Positions 12,370 through 25,773 of a stretch of 64,000 nucleotides of DNA are shown here, in pieces; the stretch's first letter is position 1; the number at the start of each line of letters is the position of its first letter. A program made the translations under genes and the position numbers. The stretch spans positions 101,519,501-101,583,500 of the forward strand of contig CP136890.1 of assembly GCA_034359265.1 (NCBI GenBank), in the 5' to 3' direction. The DNA is from Canna indica (lineage: Eukaryota; Streptophyta; Magnoliopsida; Zingiberales; Cannaceae). The notes beneath the pieces are model-generated. The model was not told the origin of the DNA. It saw only the letters and a program-made list of their open reading frames with translations, and did no database searches.

Positions 12370-13544
12370 CTAGTTAACTTCTCTGAGAAATGATGTACAG
12401 TGAAAACCTAGCATTTCTAAGATTACATGTTCTATGGTCTCTTGTAAAAGAGCTTCCTCTATGTGAATTCCAATCTCTTCAACCTGGGGCTGGAATTCAT
12501 ACCAGTCTCTCTTGGCCTTGGAGATGTCCGACAATGTCAACTGGCTTATGCTAGAAAGAACTCCTTTCTGCAATTTGTGCCATGATGTAGTTTCCTCCTC
12601 CTCCTCTTCACCTCCTTCGTCTTCGTTAATTGTGCCTTCAGCAATCTCATTGGCTGAGCATTCGTTGAACATTTCCCCTTCCTCTTCCTCTTCTTCGTCA
12701 TCGTCATTGTAGAGCATGTCTTGAGGAATCTCGTGGGCTGAGCATTCATTAGAATTCAGAATCCATTGGTCATCCAAGCGATCAAGTTTCTTTGGCTCAT
12801 CAAGCTGCCTTCTCGATTCGGGAAACTGGTGGAAGGCAGGACTGCGTGCAAGCTCAAGTAATTCCTTGAAGGCATCTACATCTTTAGCAGGTGAATCAAG
12901 ATCCAGTCTTGAGATATCATCTTCTGCATTTGTGGAGACACAAGAAAGAGAAGAATTAGAAATAGATAAGGAAGAGAATTCTATGTGAAATTGGAATTCT
13001 TTTCTTACGAGAATTAATGGATTGAACACTCACTGGTAATATGAACTGGCGAGCCTTCACAAGAGCGCAGCTCAAAAACAGAAACAGGGCTTAGCTGCTT
13101 CGAATCATCACCGACTTCCATCAGCTTCCATGGATTAGTCACCCCCTCCAAATCCCCCAGAGTGCTGACGCTCGAGCAGGAGACCTTGTCGCCGTCCATG
13201 GCGTCGCTCTTGCTTCCTTCCGCATCGGAGAAATGGAGGACCTTGTTGTCCCAGTTCAACGAATTCCTCACAGCAATTGGATTAAGAAGTTTGGCGAGCA
13301 AGCACTTGAGCAGCTGACACCTCCTCCGCTTCCTCTTCCTGAAGCCGTTGCTCGTGAGCCTCTGCAGCTGCTTGCAGGCATTCGCGGGCCAGCAGAAGGT
13401 CGCGGCATGGCAGGAGGGGATGAGCCTCTCGGAGTAGCCTTTCTCCAGAAGGTAAACTTTCAGCATGAACGGCTCTTGCTGCTCCTGGAGGAGCTCTGCG
13501 AGCTTTCTTCCATGACGAGGTGACGAGGGAGAAAGACTGGCCAT
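12370..13544 (-). CDS. DUF4378-like plant protein with acidic repeats
   Basis: Two exons, 13544-13034 and 12923-12370 (GT-AG, in frame), give 354 residues. The N-terminus has the RHGRKLAELLQEQQEPFMLKVYLLEKGYS segment typical of a family of uncharacterised plant proteins. The C-terminus ends in an amphipathic stretch (EEIGIHIEEALLQETIEHVILEML) like the end of DUF4378. Between them is a basic patch RKRKRRR and then two acidic tracts, each preceded by NECSAxEI. DUF4378 occurs in TRM proteins that recruit factors to microtubules, but this protein is short and its role is unknown. No signal peptide or membrane segment is visible. The exon 2 acceptor follows TGCAG at 12924. Confidence 0.85.
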
Positions 13545-13916
13545 TGGGCAGACGAAGAAGAAGAAGAAGATGGTGAGGAATATGAGGAGTGGAGGAGATT
13601 TGAAAAGGGGAGAAGGGAGTTGGGGCGGAGGTGGTGTAAATGAAGGAGAGGCGGGGGAGGTTGGAGAATTAAATATGGATTGTGGAGCAATGAATTGAAT
13701 GAGAACTGAAACAGAGGAGAATCTTGATTCTTGTTTGTGTTTCTTCTCGGTGGGTCATTCTCTTCTCAATGCACTTTTCGAGGTCTTCATCAGTTCACAT
13801 CAAATCATCAAGGGTGAAGAGACTGCATTCTTCATCCTTTCCTTGTTCTAGATTTTTATTTTATTTTAAATTTTATGGAGATTTTAATTCTAATTTCCAT
13901 AATGGACTTTAATTCC
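13545..13916. promoter_or_regulatory. upstream region of the DUF4378-like gene
   Basis: The minus-strand gene starts at 13544, so this stretch holds its 5' UTR and proximal promoter. On the gene strand, the first 140 bp upstream are strongly CT/TCC-rich, as in many plant leaders. I could not place a clear TATA box. Confidence 0.5.
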
Positions 13917-14448
13917 AGGGGTGAGTAGGCATGAATATCCTCTATTTTTTATAATATTCGAATTCTATTTTGTATGAAACCGATTTTTAGGTTTTGGATT
14001 CGAATTCTATCTTATTGGGACCTGGAATCGGACTGAGTACCCTATTGAAATATGCTTATTTAGAAGTTTTAGGATATAAATTTCGGGTACCATATTAAAA
14101 TTTGTTCATTTACAAATTCCAAGGTATAGGTTCAGGGTACCCTGCCGAAATATGTTCATTTACAAGTTTCAAAGTATAGGTTCAAGGTACCCTGCCGAAA
14201 CATATTCATTTACGGGTTCTTGAAACCCGTTGAGGGTACCATATTGAAACTTGAACCCATTCATTTATAAGTTCTAGGGTACATATTATTGGTACTGATT
14301 TCGATTCTAATTTTGGATATCCAATGTGTTGGATTTAAAATCAAAACTAATTTTAATCATTACCTTAATTTTTATATTGAATCATATTTGAATTTAATTT
14401 AGATTTATCTGAAAAGATAGATTCTATCGGTACTCTACACACCCCTAG
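13917..14448. mobile_element. probable hAT-like MITE with internal 51-bp repeats
   Basis: The ends are AGGGGTG and CACCCCT(AG) in inverted orientation, the hAT terminal pattern. Imperfect 8-bp flanks, ttaattcc (13909-13916) and ttagttcc (14449-14456), match at 7 of 8 positions. Inside, about 14080-14270, a unit of about 51 bp containing GGGTACC...TTCATTTAC recurs about four times. There is no coding capacity. The terminal base or two are uncertain. Confidence 0.6.
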
Positions 14449-14456
14449 TTAGTTCC

Positions 14457-15619
14457 CTCTATTTTTGGTCCAACGACGTCTCCACTGAATGATACTGCAT
14501 CATTGAAAAAGCTATACTTTTAATCGAATAAATGTCTGGCATTTGTAGGAAGGAATGAACATGCAATTGCGGAATTGGGAGAAAATATGCATAAAATTTA
14601 CCCTGGATTTTTTTAATCTCACAACTTTTGTCTCCTACTAGCCATGTGTTCAACAGGATTAAATAATGGGCAAAATACAAAATGAGGTGATAGAATGTTG
14701 GGATATGGAGTACAAGAATACAAGATTTGGCTGCTGTCATGAGAAAGAACATTCCTTTAATTTCTCATTCAACTCTAATGAACATGAATTAGCAGGAATC
14801 CCTGTCTCTCGTGCTTCTCTTACGGTGGACAAATTAGTGGCATCTTAATTTGTGTCTTCTTCAGGGGACACGAACAAACGTGCTGTTCCATTTATGTGCA
14901 TGTTCAAATGGAATGTGGTCAAAACATTTTGATCCCATTAATCACAAAATGTTTGGTGTAACAAGCCAAGGAGACCACAATGTAAACTAGTTTAGCTAAT
15001 TTTGTATTATATTAATACAAGTATAACAATAAATAGTTGTTAAGAGCTTAGCGCATAATACTTAACGGCAAAAATGATTTGAGACAAAAATAATAAGTTG
15101 GAACCAAAATTGCAAGCTTATAATCACTACATATTTCCACAACATTATTCCTAAAACTTCTTCATAAATTTGTGCACATGTGACCGCAGAGATTGATTCT
15201 ATCTACCATACTGCTCTGATCTGAAAAGATCTAACAAACATATTTTACTCTCAAGGTGAAGAGGCCCAATTGATATGCTAACAAACTTGTTTTATTCTGA
15301 GATGTAATGCAAAAGAATACAGGATTTTTACTGATGTTATTTGTCGTTCTTTAATTGAACATTTACATCTGCATGATTTGCCTTTGGTCCCAACTGTCCC
15401 ATATTGCTAGTGCTTAAAAATGAAGCTGTTACAAGAATAAATCCACAGAATAAGGCCCAAAGGAATTTAACTAGATGGAAGCACATACGCGTGTGATTGC
15501 ACAACACAGACCCCCTTTCTGATGGTTCTTAGTAGTCTGCAAATTCTTGATAGATTTCCTTTGGATACCAGTGTTCACAATTTAATGTCATGGTATCACC
15601 AGAACTGGGCTGAAGATCT
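14457..15619. other. intergenic DNA
   Basis: Nothing gene-like recognised. Short frames at 14459-14752 and 14666-14848 overlap on opposite strands and have no recognisable features. The part nearest 15619 is probably the 3' UTR of the KIAA0930-like gene. Confidence 0.5.
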
Positions 15620-18600
15620 TTACAAATTCACTGGGGGATTAACCTGAAAGGATCAATAACTAGATTAACATCAATATTGAAAAAGCCTCTTGGAATATGA
15701 TAATAAGTAATTTTGCTGTAATGTATGGTATTTCCTAAAAATGAGAGTGTACAAAATATCATAGCACACTGGCATTAGTCGCAATTCCCCAACGGATTTG
15801 CATAACTAGGTTTAACTATCATTTAGAAAAATTCAACCCCGAAGCTCCAATTGTGTACATGCATACAAATAAGCTGAATAAACCGCTAGAATAAATTGGG
15901 GACAGGAAAGTTAGTCCATAAAACAATGAGAACATGATACAGGATTCATTATATTATTCAACATAATAATCTAAATGCATTAGAAAAAATTACAATGTTG
16001 TAAACATACTAACATAGAAAACCTTGAGGCAGTACTGTTAAGCATACTGAACAAAAGGGTCATCAACAATGCATAAGAAAAACTAAACAAAGGTTTTGCA
16101 ACAAAGATGTGCAAGAGATTCAACGATTTTCAATTTTTCATTATACTTAACCTAACAGCCTTCATGTTATGACCAAGAAGAAATTTTTCGATGTTTTACA
16201 CAAAATTTGGTGGCCCGTGATTTAGAACAATATGCAAGAACAATTAGATAACACAAAATCTATCAAAAAAAAAGAAACAAAACACATGTGAACATTTGAC
16301 TCAAAGTTTTGATCCGTATATACCACTTCTTTCACAAGATACGTTAGCTACTCATGTTGAATATATTTGAACCAAGCCTTGGAACAACCTTAATATCAAG
16401 CTACATAACACCTAAAGGACAGGATTTGGAGACAAGATGAACTTACCTTGAACAACAAATCATGTGCAATATGTTCCCATGGCAAGGAGATGGACATTAG
16501 GCAGCATTTGAGGGGCACAAGTTCAGTGTCAGATTGACTGTTGGAAGAGGAGGAATTATAAGCATGCTTAGCCAACAAGGAAGCAGCAGTTGCAGCTCTG
16601 TGAAGAATGGCTCCTAGGCTGACTCCGGAGTCTTTCGTGGATAAATGAACTGTAGGAGGAAGTGCCGACTTCTGGTGGCTCTGGTCTACAGACAGAAAAA
16701 TTATCACTTCAGGTATCTCTTCCATATTGGGACCATCTTACCTAAGGTCTTCAAAAAGTATATTGAATCTTTATGCATTCATATTTCAAGCAATACATCT
16801 TATAACATGTTTGAGGTCATTGTTTCAATTATATTACACTAGCAATTAAGGTTGTCATCCAAACATATTTTTTAACAAACTTTGGAACATATACAATTCA
16901 TAAAAGAATACAAAAAAATGTTATTGACCTGCTATTCCAGAAACAGCCACTTCAACTTCCCCACGCCCTCCAGGACCTCTCATGTAAATTCTGTCAGTTT
17001 TGGGTTGACCATGGCTTATTGACAGAAGACTTCCAAATCTAGACTTTCCAGCTGTAAGAGTAAAATCATTAATGGCCCAGTAGGTAACTAATTAAACATA
17101 GAATGCATTGTATTCACAAGAAGATTAAGAAAAAAAATAATCTGTTTAAAATTTAATCTGAAGGACAACTAAAAAGAGTACCTTCAAAAGTAAATGTTAT
17201 GAATGGATTTATCTTTTATTTTCAACAGATCAGCTTCACATCTATGAGGAAAAAATACTTGTTCCCACCCTAAAACAAGGCAATTCTAGGATAGCAAACA
17301 TAAAATAGAAATATTGATACCTGGAAGAAAGATTTCACATATTTCCTATCAAGGCTACACAATATGTTAAATGATATCATGCTATGCAGTAAAAGGATCT
17401 AATATTAACACGTGTCATCTCAATGGTACAAAACTTGGTTTTATCATTGCAAAAATTATCTTTAAGAGCTTATACAGAGAGAAACTTGCATTTAATCTTG
17501 ATATAGAAGTACATATTAAGCTTAGTTTATCCTCAACCAATAAAAAAAGATAACTTATACATTGAATTGGGTACAAACATAGTGGAAATTTCCAAATGAT
17601 ACTGTGACCCCCTCATCAAATAAAACTTTTGAGCCTAAATTGTAGAGAACATTAAGGTAGAAATATAAATGTGGACATAAATGAGGGTTTGTTATTTTAT
17701 TTTTCTAGACTTTTGTAACTCCTCGTCTATTGATTGAGGGGGAGGCTTAGGTTAATGTCACGGCTTTCTTTCTTTTATCATTTCACATAAATCTTTTTTA
17801 ATTGTTTGAAACAATACTAAAGAAGAGAATCAGTACCTGTTGGGCAATTAAATGCGTTGAAGTTCTCATCTAAATAGAACTTAGCCAGCATGCAAGTCTT
17901 TAAAAATGAAATAAAATAAGTTCTAACAGAAAATTCCAATATGCCTCTTCATTATTTTATCATTTTGCTGTTAGAATATTTAATAATACTGAAAATTAGA
18001 CTATAATAATGATATTATCTTAATATCTTTGACTTTTTGTTATGGTGATAAAGATTGACGTTGGTTAGCCATGAACAAAATGTTGAAACATGGATGTCTG
18101 TTTGAATGTGCTGGGAAAGCTACGTGGCAAATTAAGGCTGAAATGACACTATAAATTAGACTTGTAAAGAAAAATCTCAGTAGTTGTAATGATAAGTTGA
18201 CAGAGATATGAGGTGTGACAGTCACAGTTTCGAAGAAGCTTCATCAATGAGCTTATATGTCATGGTTCCCCAAGGAGATTGGAAAGAGAGACCAATAAGA
18301 CGAGGCCATTGCTATACAGATAAGACAAACTTATTTCATTGTTGGTTAAATAAGAAAGACCAAGCTTCATGGACACTATTTTGCTTTGGTGAGGGCTGTG
18401 AGGCAGATTCCACCTTAGTCTTGGGAGGTGGGTAAAATAAATTATGTTTTGTCCTTCTCGCATGAAGAAAAGGTATTATGCATTATGTATGTACATCAGT
18501 ACATGTGTGTGTTTCAATCAACTAACAGAATGGCTGATCAAATCTTTTGGGTGCCACTTGGAAGTTTGGGTGGCTTACCTATGTAGAATTTTGAACAAGA

Positions 18601-21600
18601 TAAGGCCTTTAACAGGAGGCAACTTTCCAACTTTAGGAAGTTATTGGAGCAGCTAAGTTGCTCTTCTGTAACTATGGAAATATTACTCAGTGGACTCATA
18701 GGTTTCCTAACTCAATTGCCAAGTTACCTTCCATGGTGAAAGGTAATGATGGGCAGTTATTTGTTATGGTTATTAGAAAATAAATATCCAAGTATAAGTA
18801 AACTATGATGCAATGTTTCCATAGCACCACAATAATAGGGACTCTAAAATATAATATTATAGAAAAGTTCCAACATCCAAATATCCTCTGAAGAAATAAA
18901 TTCTTAGTGAAATCATTCAGGATGAAAAAGAGCTTGAAACATTTCTCTTAGCAGTACTACTCTGAAGGTCCTCCAATTTCTTTTAAAGGTAAAGGAATCA
19001 TCCATAGGAAGCTTAAAAAAACTCACCATCATATGCTTCTCTAACCATCTGATAACTGACAAATCCTGAGAAGAGAGTAAGCTGCAGTCATGAACAATGT
19101 TCTTGTGAAAAGTTTGGCCATATATACTTAAAAACTGCAAGGTTGAGAACAACTACTCTACAATTAACACAAAACAAAGAGAGCATAACATAACGAAAAT
19201 AAGCACTATGAGCAAATTCATTTCAAAGATAAGATGGATCATAAGGTAAACACAAAAGAATTTTCTTAATTGGAGATCTCCAGCGAACATCAAAGATAGA
19301 AGTAAACTCCAACATTAATAGAGTTTTATTCAGTGGCGAAGCCAGAAATGAAAATTAATGGGAGGCATACTCAAAATAACAGATATTATGGTGTGCTAGA
19401 GGCACACCGAAGATCTCCTTGTTACAGACCATAGATTGCCGGAAATGACAGCCTACTTGTGATCGTTTAAGTGGCTTGTTCGCAGATTTTAAAATCTTTT
19501 CAAATTGGGTCAAATAATTCCAATTGGGTCAAAAAAAATTCCAATCGAGTCCCAATTAGATTAAAGAAATTTTCAATCGGGTTAAAGAAAGTTTCTATCG
19601 GGTCAAAAAAGTTTTCAATTGACTCAAACTTGGTTCAAGGAAGTGTGGGACACTAGGTGAGGAAAAACTAGAGTATTTTCAAGGATAGAAGGAAAAAAAA
19701 TGACATTTATAGAGGAGGCATTTTTTTCCCTCTATATATAAACTAAAAAAACTTAAAGGGCAAGGGGGCAATTGCCCCCCCTCCCCATCCTACAAGTAGC
19801 TCCACCCATGGTTTTATTCCTTCACATAGGGGCAAATTCTGCACACAAAAAAAACTTAAATCACAGAAAATTTACTCTCCATTATTAATCCAAATGAAGA
19901 TCAAAATATGGATATATGATAAGAAAAGAAAGAAAAAAGACAACATACAGCTGTTCAAATATCTTGGCATCAATATAAACATTTAGGACCACATCGTAAA
20001 CTTCTAAAATCAACACTCTGAACTAAAAATCCTATTTTCTTAAAACTTTAAATTTACAAATTAAAATTAACATGAATGTCCCCATCTGAAAAAAGGGAAG
20101 ATGCAGTGATCTGAGATGCACACACAATTACATAAGAAGTAACAGAGACCAATTTGCATAATAAGATCATAAATAAATTTCAACCTTAGATGGTTTGGCT
20201 TCCTCTGCATCCTTGTCGACAGTCCTACTACTAGAATTGCTGTCTGGGAGATCCATATCTGCTGGAAAAACTGCGCCACCATGTGCATTGAGAAGTACAC
20301 AGTAACAGTGATCTTTTTCAGTCAAAACCTAACCAGATTGAAACCATTTTTTTCTTACTAAGTGGAGCAAAAGGAACAAGTTAGGAAGAAAACAACTTTA
20401 TTATACAACTACACGACACGGTTCAACTTTATTCAGTAACTAGACAAAGAGAAGTAAATCTGAAAAATATGAGAATGGTTAAATTTAACTCTTCCAGGAT
20501 TAAAAAATAATAATGATAAAGAAACCTACTTAATGTCTATTGATACTAGCTAGTGGTAGAATAATGAACAATATGCAATCATATTAACAAACAGGAAATG
20601 ATGAAACTGAACTATCCTGATAATTCAGGGATTTGCACATGATAAAAATTGATATAAAATAAGTTTTGAAAAGAGATAAATTCATAAGCCAAAAGAAAAC
20701 CTAACTTTGAAATTTTAAACATATTAGAACGATTGAGAAATGATAACTTAAAAGAAGATCTAACCAAAGTCAGTTTCTAGACCACACCAGTAACTTCCAA
20801 ATGAATGAAAAGGCAGATAAAAGAACATGAAACTAGTACTGGATTTTGAATTCACAGAAGCATGAAGTTAAGCCTAGGTCAACGCAAGTTCACAGAAGCA
20901 TGAAGTTAAGCCTAGGTCAACGCAAGTTAAAACGTATTACCACTGCATCAAAGGTATCATCAAAATCATCCACCGCAAAACAGATGTTTGGGTAGGCAGG
21001 CAAAGTTTCTGCAGCCTGAAGAAGTAAATTCATTTTAGAAAAACAAAGATATAAACAATATAAACGTGAAAACTAAAGGACTAACCTTTTTATGATCCAA
21101 CTGAAAATTAACACGGCTAGGAGATGCATACACAGTTTTTACAACCTGATTAAATAACTGTATTAATACGGTACGAGAGAGAAAGACAATCTCAATAAAC
21201 AAGCAATACTGGAAAAAATAAAGGCAAAATCTAATGATCTTTTGAGTATTCTTGACCTTTAAATATGACCCATGAAAACTGGTCATTTAGATGGTTAAAA
21301 ATGTGATTCATAAAAGCATCTTTTTTTCCTATTTTGAAAAAAATCAAAAAACTAATATAACTAATTAGAATTATCGGAAGTCTGCTTCCAGAGAAATCTA
21401 CACTCAAGAAGGTTGGCTTCAAGAGTGATTTAGTTTGCCCAATCTTTTGTTATCTTAGGTGACTGAAGCTCAGAAAGATTTGAAAGATATATAAGAAAGC
21501 AATAAACCAGAATTATTTTAAACTTTTTGAAAGTTACAAAGCCATATCCAGGTTCGTTCATACATACAAAAGTATAAAATTTATTTAAATTTTAAAAACA

Positions 21601-24600
21601 AAACACCAGACATATGATAGGAATAAAAAATGATAAAATCATCAATTTCTATATTTGTTGCTAAAATAGATTTTCAAACAATTAATTGCAGTAAAAATAT
21701 TATAAGTTATGACCAAATACATATTTCCCAAATCCTTTGATAGTTAGCACTATTGTTACATAAAAAAGACAGATCCAAAAACATTGTGTTTCCGATAGTG
21801 ATAGAAGTGTAAGAGCAAATGAACGAAACATGAATATCTGGACTAGTCTAACATTGAGGTTATACTACCAGATGTACCTTATATATGGGTGATAGTTTGT
21901 TCTCCCGTCCACTCTGATGTTTCTCCAGACCTTGTTTACTGTGTGAATGAATTACCAAAAACAGAAAATAAACAATGATGGATGATGTAGTTGAAGAGAA
22001 AATAGAAACATTATCTGGACTAGATGGACTAATGTGCTGCAGCTTGAGAAAAACAGTGCAACAAGTATAACATGTTTTACTACATCTTTAACCAGAAATC
22101 TGTTTGAGCAGATAGAGATTAATTGGACGCAACATGGTTTCATGGTGGAAAAGAAGTGCAAAAACTATAACAAGTTTTACTAGATCTTTACTCAGAAACC
22201 TATTTATAGTAACTCTTCGAAAACTAATATGAAATTTTTTTTTCTTAAAATGCATATATGAAATCACTCCTTCGGTTCAAACCATAAAAATGTACTCACC
22301 ACCTGTACATCAACTCCCTAGGTTAAAAGCAATGTACATCAAGCTCTTTATGTCCATTATATCTATTTAAGCACATTGAGAAATCATTTATTACATAGTT
22401 TAAAATCTCGCCCGGTACGGTACGGTAAGCCCGGTATTTACCGGTTTTTTAGGTTTCCGGTATACGATATACCCGGTATTTGAAAAAACCGGGTATATTG
22501 GGTATACCGGGTGGTATATGGCGGTATTTTGTCATATACCGCCCGGTATGGGCGGTATGAGGCCTTAGTACCGTTGGGCCAGCCAACGGTGCTGAGCGCC
22601 GTTGGACAGGGCTGTCGGCCACTTGTTTCGGGTTCATACCGCCCGGTTTGGGCGGTATTATATGCATACCGGGCGGTATACCGCCCGGTATGGAGATTTG
22701 GAGTTATTTCTATATAAATAAATAAAAACCACCGGTATGCAATTTTCGTACCAGACCGTACCGTGTGTCGGTATGGTACCGGTACTGGTACTGGCCGGTG
22801 ACCGAAATCGGTACCGGTACCGAGATTTTAAACCATGAATACAATGTTAGCAATAGTCAATATGACAAGAAAAACAGTCTATGCTTCAGATAGGTTCCTA
22901 AATTAATAGAGTACTAGCTTCAAATTTTCAACTTCTTAATTCAGTTAATGTTGCAGTGCATTTTACTATTTTCGTATTATCAATTTCCTAAAGCAATTAA
23001 TGGCTCTTTACAACGTTAAATGTAAACTGGGATTATATATTTATATAAGACCTCTAACCTTTGCTCTTCTCTTTTTCACCATAGTTGAAGTGCTGAACAA
23101 TATAATTCACTATATGGCTCTTGGATCAATGCCACAAAGAAACGTCAAAATTTTATTTGTCTACAACTTTGAAGATTTATGGAATCATTCTGTTCCTAAT
23201 TTTATTATTTTTATTATTAATGAAATAAGTTTGGTGAGCTATGCCTTACTTTCCTTCAAAAAAAACCTAATTTTCCTTTCTTATATAGAGTGATCCTTTT
23301 AATAAAGACATGAACTTCTTTTAAAAAAAAACTGTCGAAAGAAAACACTATAATATTAAGAATTAATCATGAATCTCACAGTGCTTCCTATTTTAATTAC
23401 CTTAAAGACTAAAGGCTAATCAATGTCTTATCCTCCCACCATCTTCTGCTATGGGGACAAGTATAAGAATAGTTGTAGCAAATAGCAAACACGACGACAA
23501 ATTTTATAACCTATTTTCCATAGCTTCGGAGTCACAATGCCATGTTTATTCAGTTGACTTTCCTCTCTTTCCCTCCTACCATGCCTTATTCTCCCACTAT
23601 CTTCTGTTATGGTGATAAGTATAAGAATAGTTGCATAAATAACAAACACAATAATAACTTTTGTATCCTCTGTTCCATAGTTTCAAAGTCGCAATGCCAT
23701 GTTTGTTCAGTTGGCTTTCCTCTCTTTCCACCCCTTCAGAAGAAGTTGACATGTGAATGTATTTACTAGTTTTACTCACTGATACTTCTGAAATATATGC
23801 TTCTTCTGAATGATCTCGAAACATCTTATAGAGTAGGCACGTAAGTTATATATCAAGGAATAGAAGCTCGGATAATATACAGTTAGGTTTATTTATCAAT
23901 AAATGATAAGTTTGTAGTAAAACAAAAAAAGATGTATCAGTATTTTCAAAACTGAAATGAAACAAAGGTACCTGCAAATTGCAACTGTTACTCTAAATGA
24001 TGTGTGGGCAATCAAATTCAAGTAAAATGAACGTCTCCAATCCACATATGCAGAATGTTCACCAATTACTCTCTGCAACTGCATGACATGAAGAGCAAGA
24101 AATCTTAGTTCTGTTGTTCTGTTTTTGTACCTTAGCCAATAGCCCAATGCTAGTCACTGTCAGTTATAAAGTTCAATTTACACTATTTCAAGGGGTGGCA
24201 TATTCAAATGAGAAACTGTAACACTACATAAGCAACAATGTGCAAATATCAAAAAGACTTCCCCAGGAAACTATTGGCAACACGTAAGAACAATTCACTA
24301 GAAACTAAAACCTACAAATGAGGTTCTAAACACAAACAATGTAGAATGTCTCTTTTAACTTTGAAAAGAAAACACAGAAACACAGCATTTCCTTGTGAAC
24401 AGATGACTTCAAAATAATAATAAACAGCTATATTTTCTAAAGGTTAAGCTCAATTGAATATCGCCTCTAGTTGTAAAATAAAATGTCCTGGAACTGCAAA
24501 GTTCATAAATATTTAAACTTACAGGTGATATAACAAGCAAAATATATGTTATTGCTGGACAGGCCCATCACAAAAAGTATAACCTGATTTTCTGGCTCAA

Positions 24601-25773
24601 TATGTCAAAAACTCACAAAATATATTTAAACTTACAGGTCAATTGAAGTTCATACTTCTATTATAACTTTTTATATCTAATCAAAAGTCTAGAATTGTAA
24701 CTTTTTATATCTAATGAAAATGAACTTCAAGCTGAAGATATTTTACCTGAGGAGCCCATCTGCGGACAAAGAAAGGAGAAGTACCTTCCCCACCATCATT
24801 AAAATTATCTCTATTTTTATTCTGCATGTAAAGATTGGTTGGCATAAAATTGAAAAAGGGCCATGCATAAACATTAGAAGAAACACTTGAATCACAAGAC
24901 CTAAATGAAACATCACCATGTTCCAAACAAAAAAGACGAGATCATCTTCTTGCCGTCCCTTTGATACCCTCCCACGTATAAAATACAAATCCAGGACCTC
25001 ATGCCAAAACTCATTGTCCATTCCAACATCGGGAGCATCCTGTGTATCATGTATCGACTCACCCAACAGGTTGGAATGTTTCTTCACCATACTCAACAAT
25101 TCAGACCTAGAAACAAGTTCATTTTTAGAAGCTAAAGTTTCAGTTTGAAAAACTAATATATGAAGTTTAAGGAAATAGTGGTTTCTCAAACAAAATGTAT
25201 GCATTAAACTAACCAGGGTTCCTGTGCAAGAAAGTTATAATTCTGAGATATTGTGATGCAAAAAGAGAATTCTGTAGCAAGTGAGAGAGACTTCGCTTTG
25301 TTTGTGACAAAAAACAAAACAACGTCATTAACTCTTACTATGCTTGGCCCAATTGTAAATGAGATCAGAAAAAACTCAGATTTCGAGAAATCACAATTAA
25401 AAAGTTATAGAAGCGCTGCATTGGTTTTTACAAAGACGAATAACCTTAAGTTGGAGCTCCCACTGATAAACGAGTTCAAAAATCAAAATTGCAGCAGCTA
25501 CAAGACAAAATGAAACTTTGGCAAGCCTTAGTTCAATTACTAGATACTGTCGACAAGAAATTATTCAGACAAGAGGCCGCAGTCGCAGAATATCAAATCG
25601 GCACATTAACCCCCAAAAGCCCACCCAATTGATCAAAACACAAAACACTACTTCAAGCAACGCGCATGAAATGGCACCACCAACTTCAAGGTTCTGAATT
25701 TGTACCTGGAAGGGGTCTCGCCATCAGAGAACCCACTCGAGATCGAGATCGAACTCGGCTTCTCGGCGGCCAT
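15620..25773 (-). CDS. KIAA0930 homolog (DUF2045 family), role unknown
   Basis: Twelve exons give 402 residues, close to the human KIAA0930 length: 25773-25706, 25106-24929, 24821-24747, 24078-23972, 21938-21878, 21145-21086, 21015-20941, 20328-20185, 19081-19027, 17051-16929, 16685-16447 and 15643-15620. Every junction is GT-AG and keeps frame. Landmarks shared with the animal protein are FWHEVLDLYF, a QEDDLVFF block, FVRRWAPQ, VDWRRSFYLNLI, VYASPSRVNF, YPNICFAVDDF, FSGFVSYQMVREAYD, MRGPGGRGEVEVAVS and LPWEHIAHDLLF near the end. The last exon codes only VNPPVNL and the stop. No signal peptide or membrane helix is seen. The exon 2 donor at 24928 (TTTTTT|GTTTGG) is the weakest call. Function is not known in animals or plants. 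Introns hold several repeats. Confidence 0.92.
19336..19810. mobile_element. repeat with GGGGGCAATTGCCCCC palindrome (intron 9 side)
   Basis: Intronic repeat in the KIAA0930-like gene, just outside exon 8. One end reads CAGTGGCGAAGCCAG and the other is GTAGCTCCACCCATG. Near one end is a perfect 16-bp palindrome (19764-19779). The same palindrome beside a CATGGGCGGAGCCA end occurs at 52750-52790, so the two belong to one family. Transposon class and exact borders are not determined; short ATCGGGT-type units repeat at 19490-19630. Confidence 0.5.
20851..20926. repeat. 38-bp perfect tandem duplication
   Basis: The segment starting TTCACAGAAGCATGAAG is present twice in direct order at a 38-bp spacing with no difference seen. 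It lies in the intron just 3' of exon 7 of the KIAA0930-like gene (between exons 7 and 8), about 15 bp from the exon 7 donor. Confidence 0.9.
22394..22837. mobile_element. ACCGGTA-rich MITE, copy 1 (intron 4 of KIAA0930 homolog)
   Basis: About 444 bp with ends CATAGTTTAAAATCTCG and, inverted, CGAGATTTTAAACCATG. The arms are full of CCCGGTAT/ATACCGGG units and the right part of GGTACCGG units. A non-simple core (22560-22650, with GCCAACGGT and its complement) also occurs, inverted, in the copy at 53815-54241 with only a few differences. The flanks show no convincing target duplication here. Confidence 0.8.
23427..23740. repeat. tandem duplication, 158-bp unit
   Basis: Two direct copies start at 23427 and 23585 (CTTATCCTCCCACC / CTTATTCTCCCACT) and remain similar through CAATGCCATGTTT and TTTCCTCTCTTTCC. 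They differ by many scattered substitutions and small indels. They lie in intron 4 of the KIAA0930-like gene, on the exon 4 side, and have no coding sense. Confidence 0.8.

Noticed and set aside
19925..20005. An extra exon of the KIAA0930-like gene
   Set aside because: Acceptor and donor-like sites exist, but every phase gives a stop or breaks the next exon; exon 8 joins directly to 19081-19027 in frame.
22449..22717. Overlapping 68-72 codon frames, repeated at 53966-54184
   Set aside because: They are shadow translations of a MITE core shared by the two copies, not a gene.
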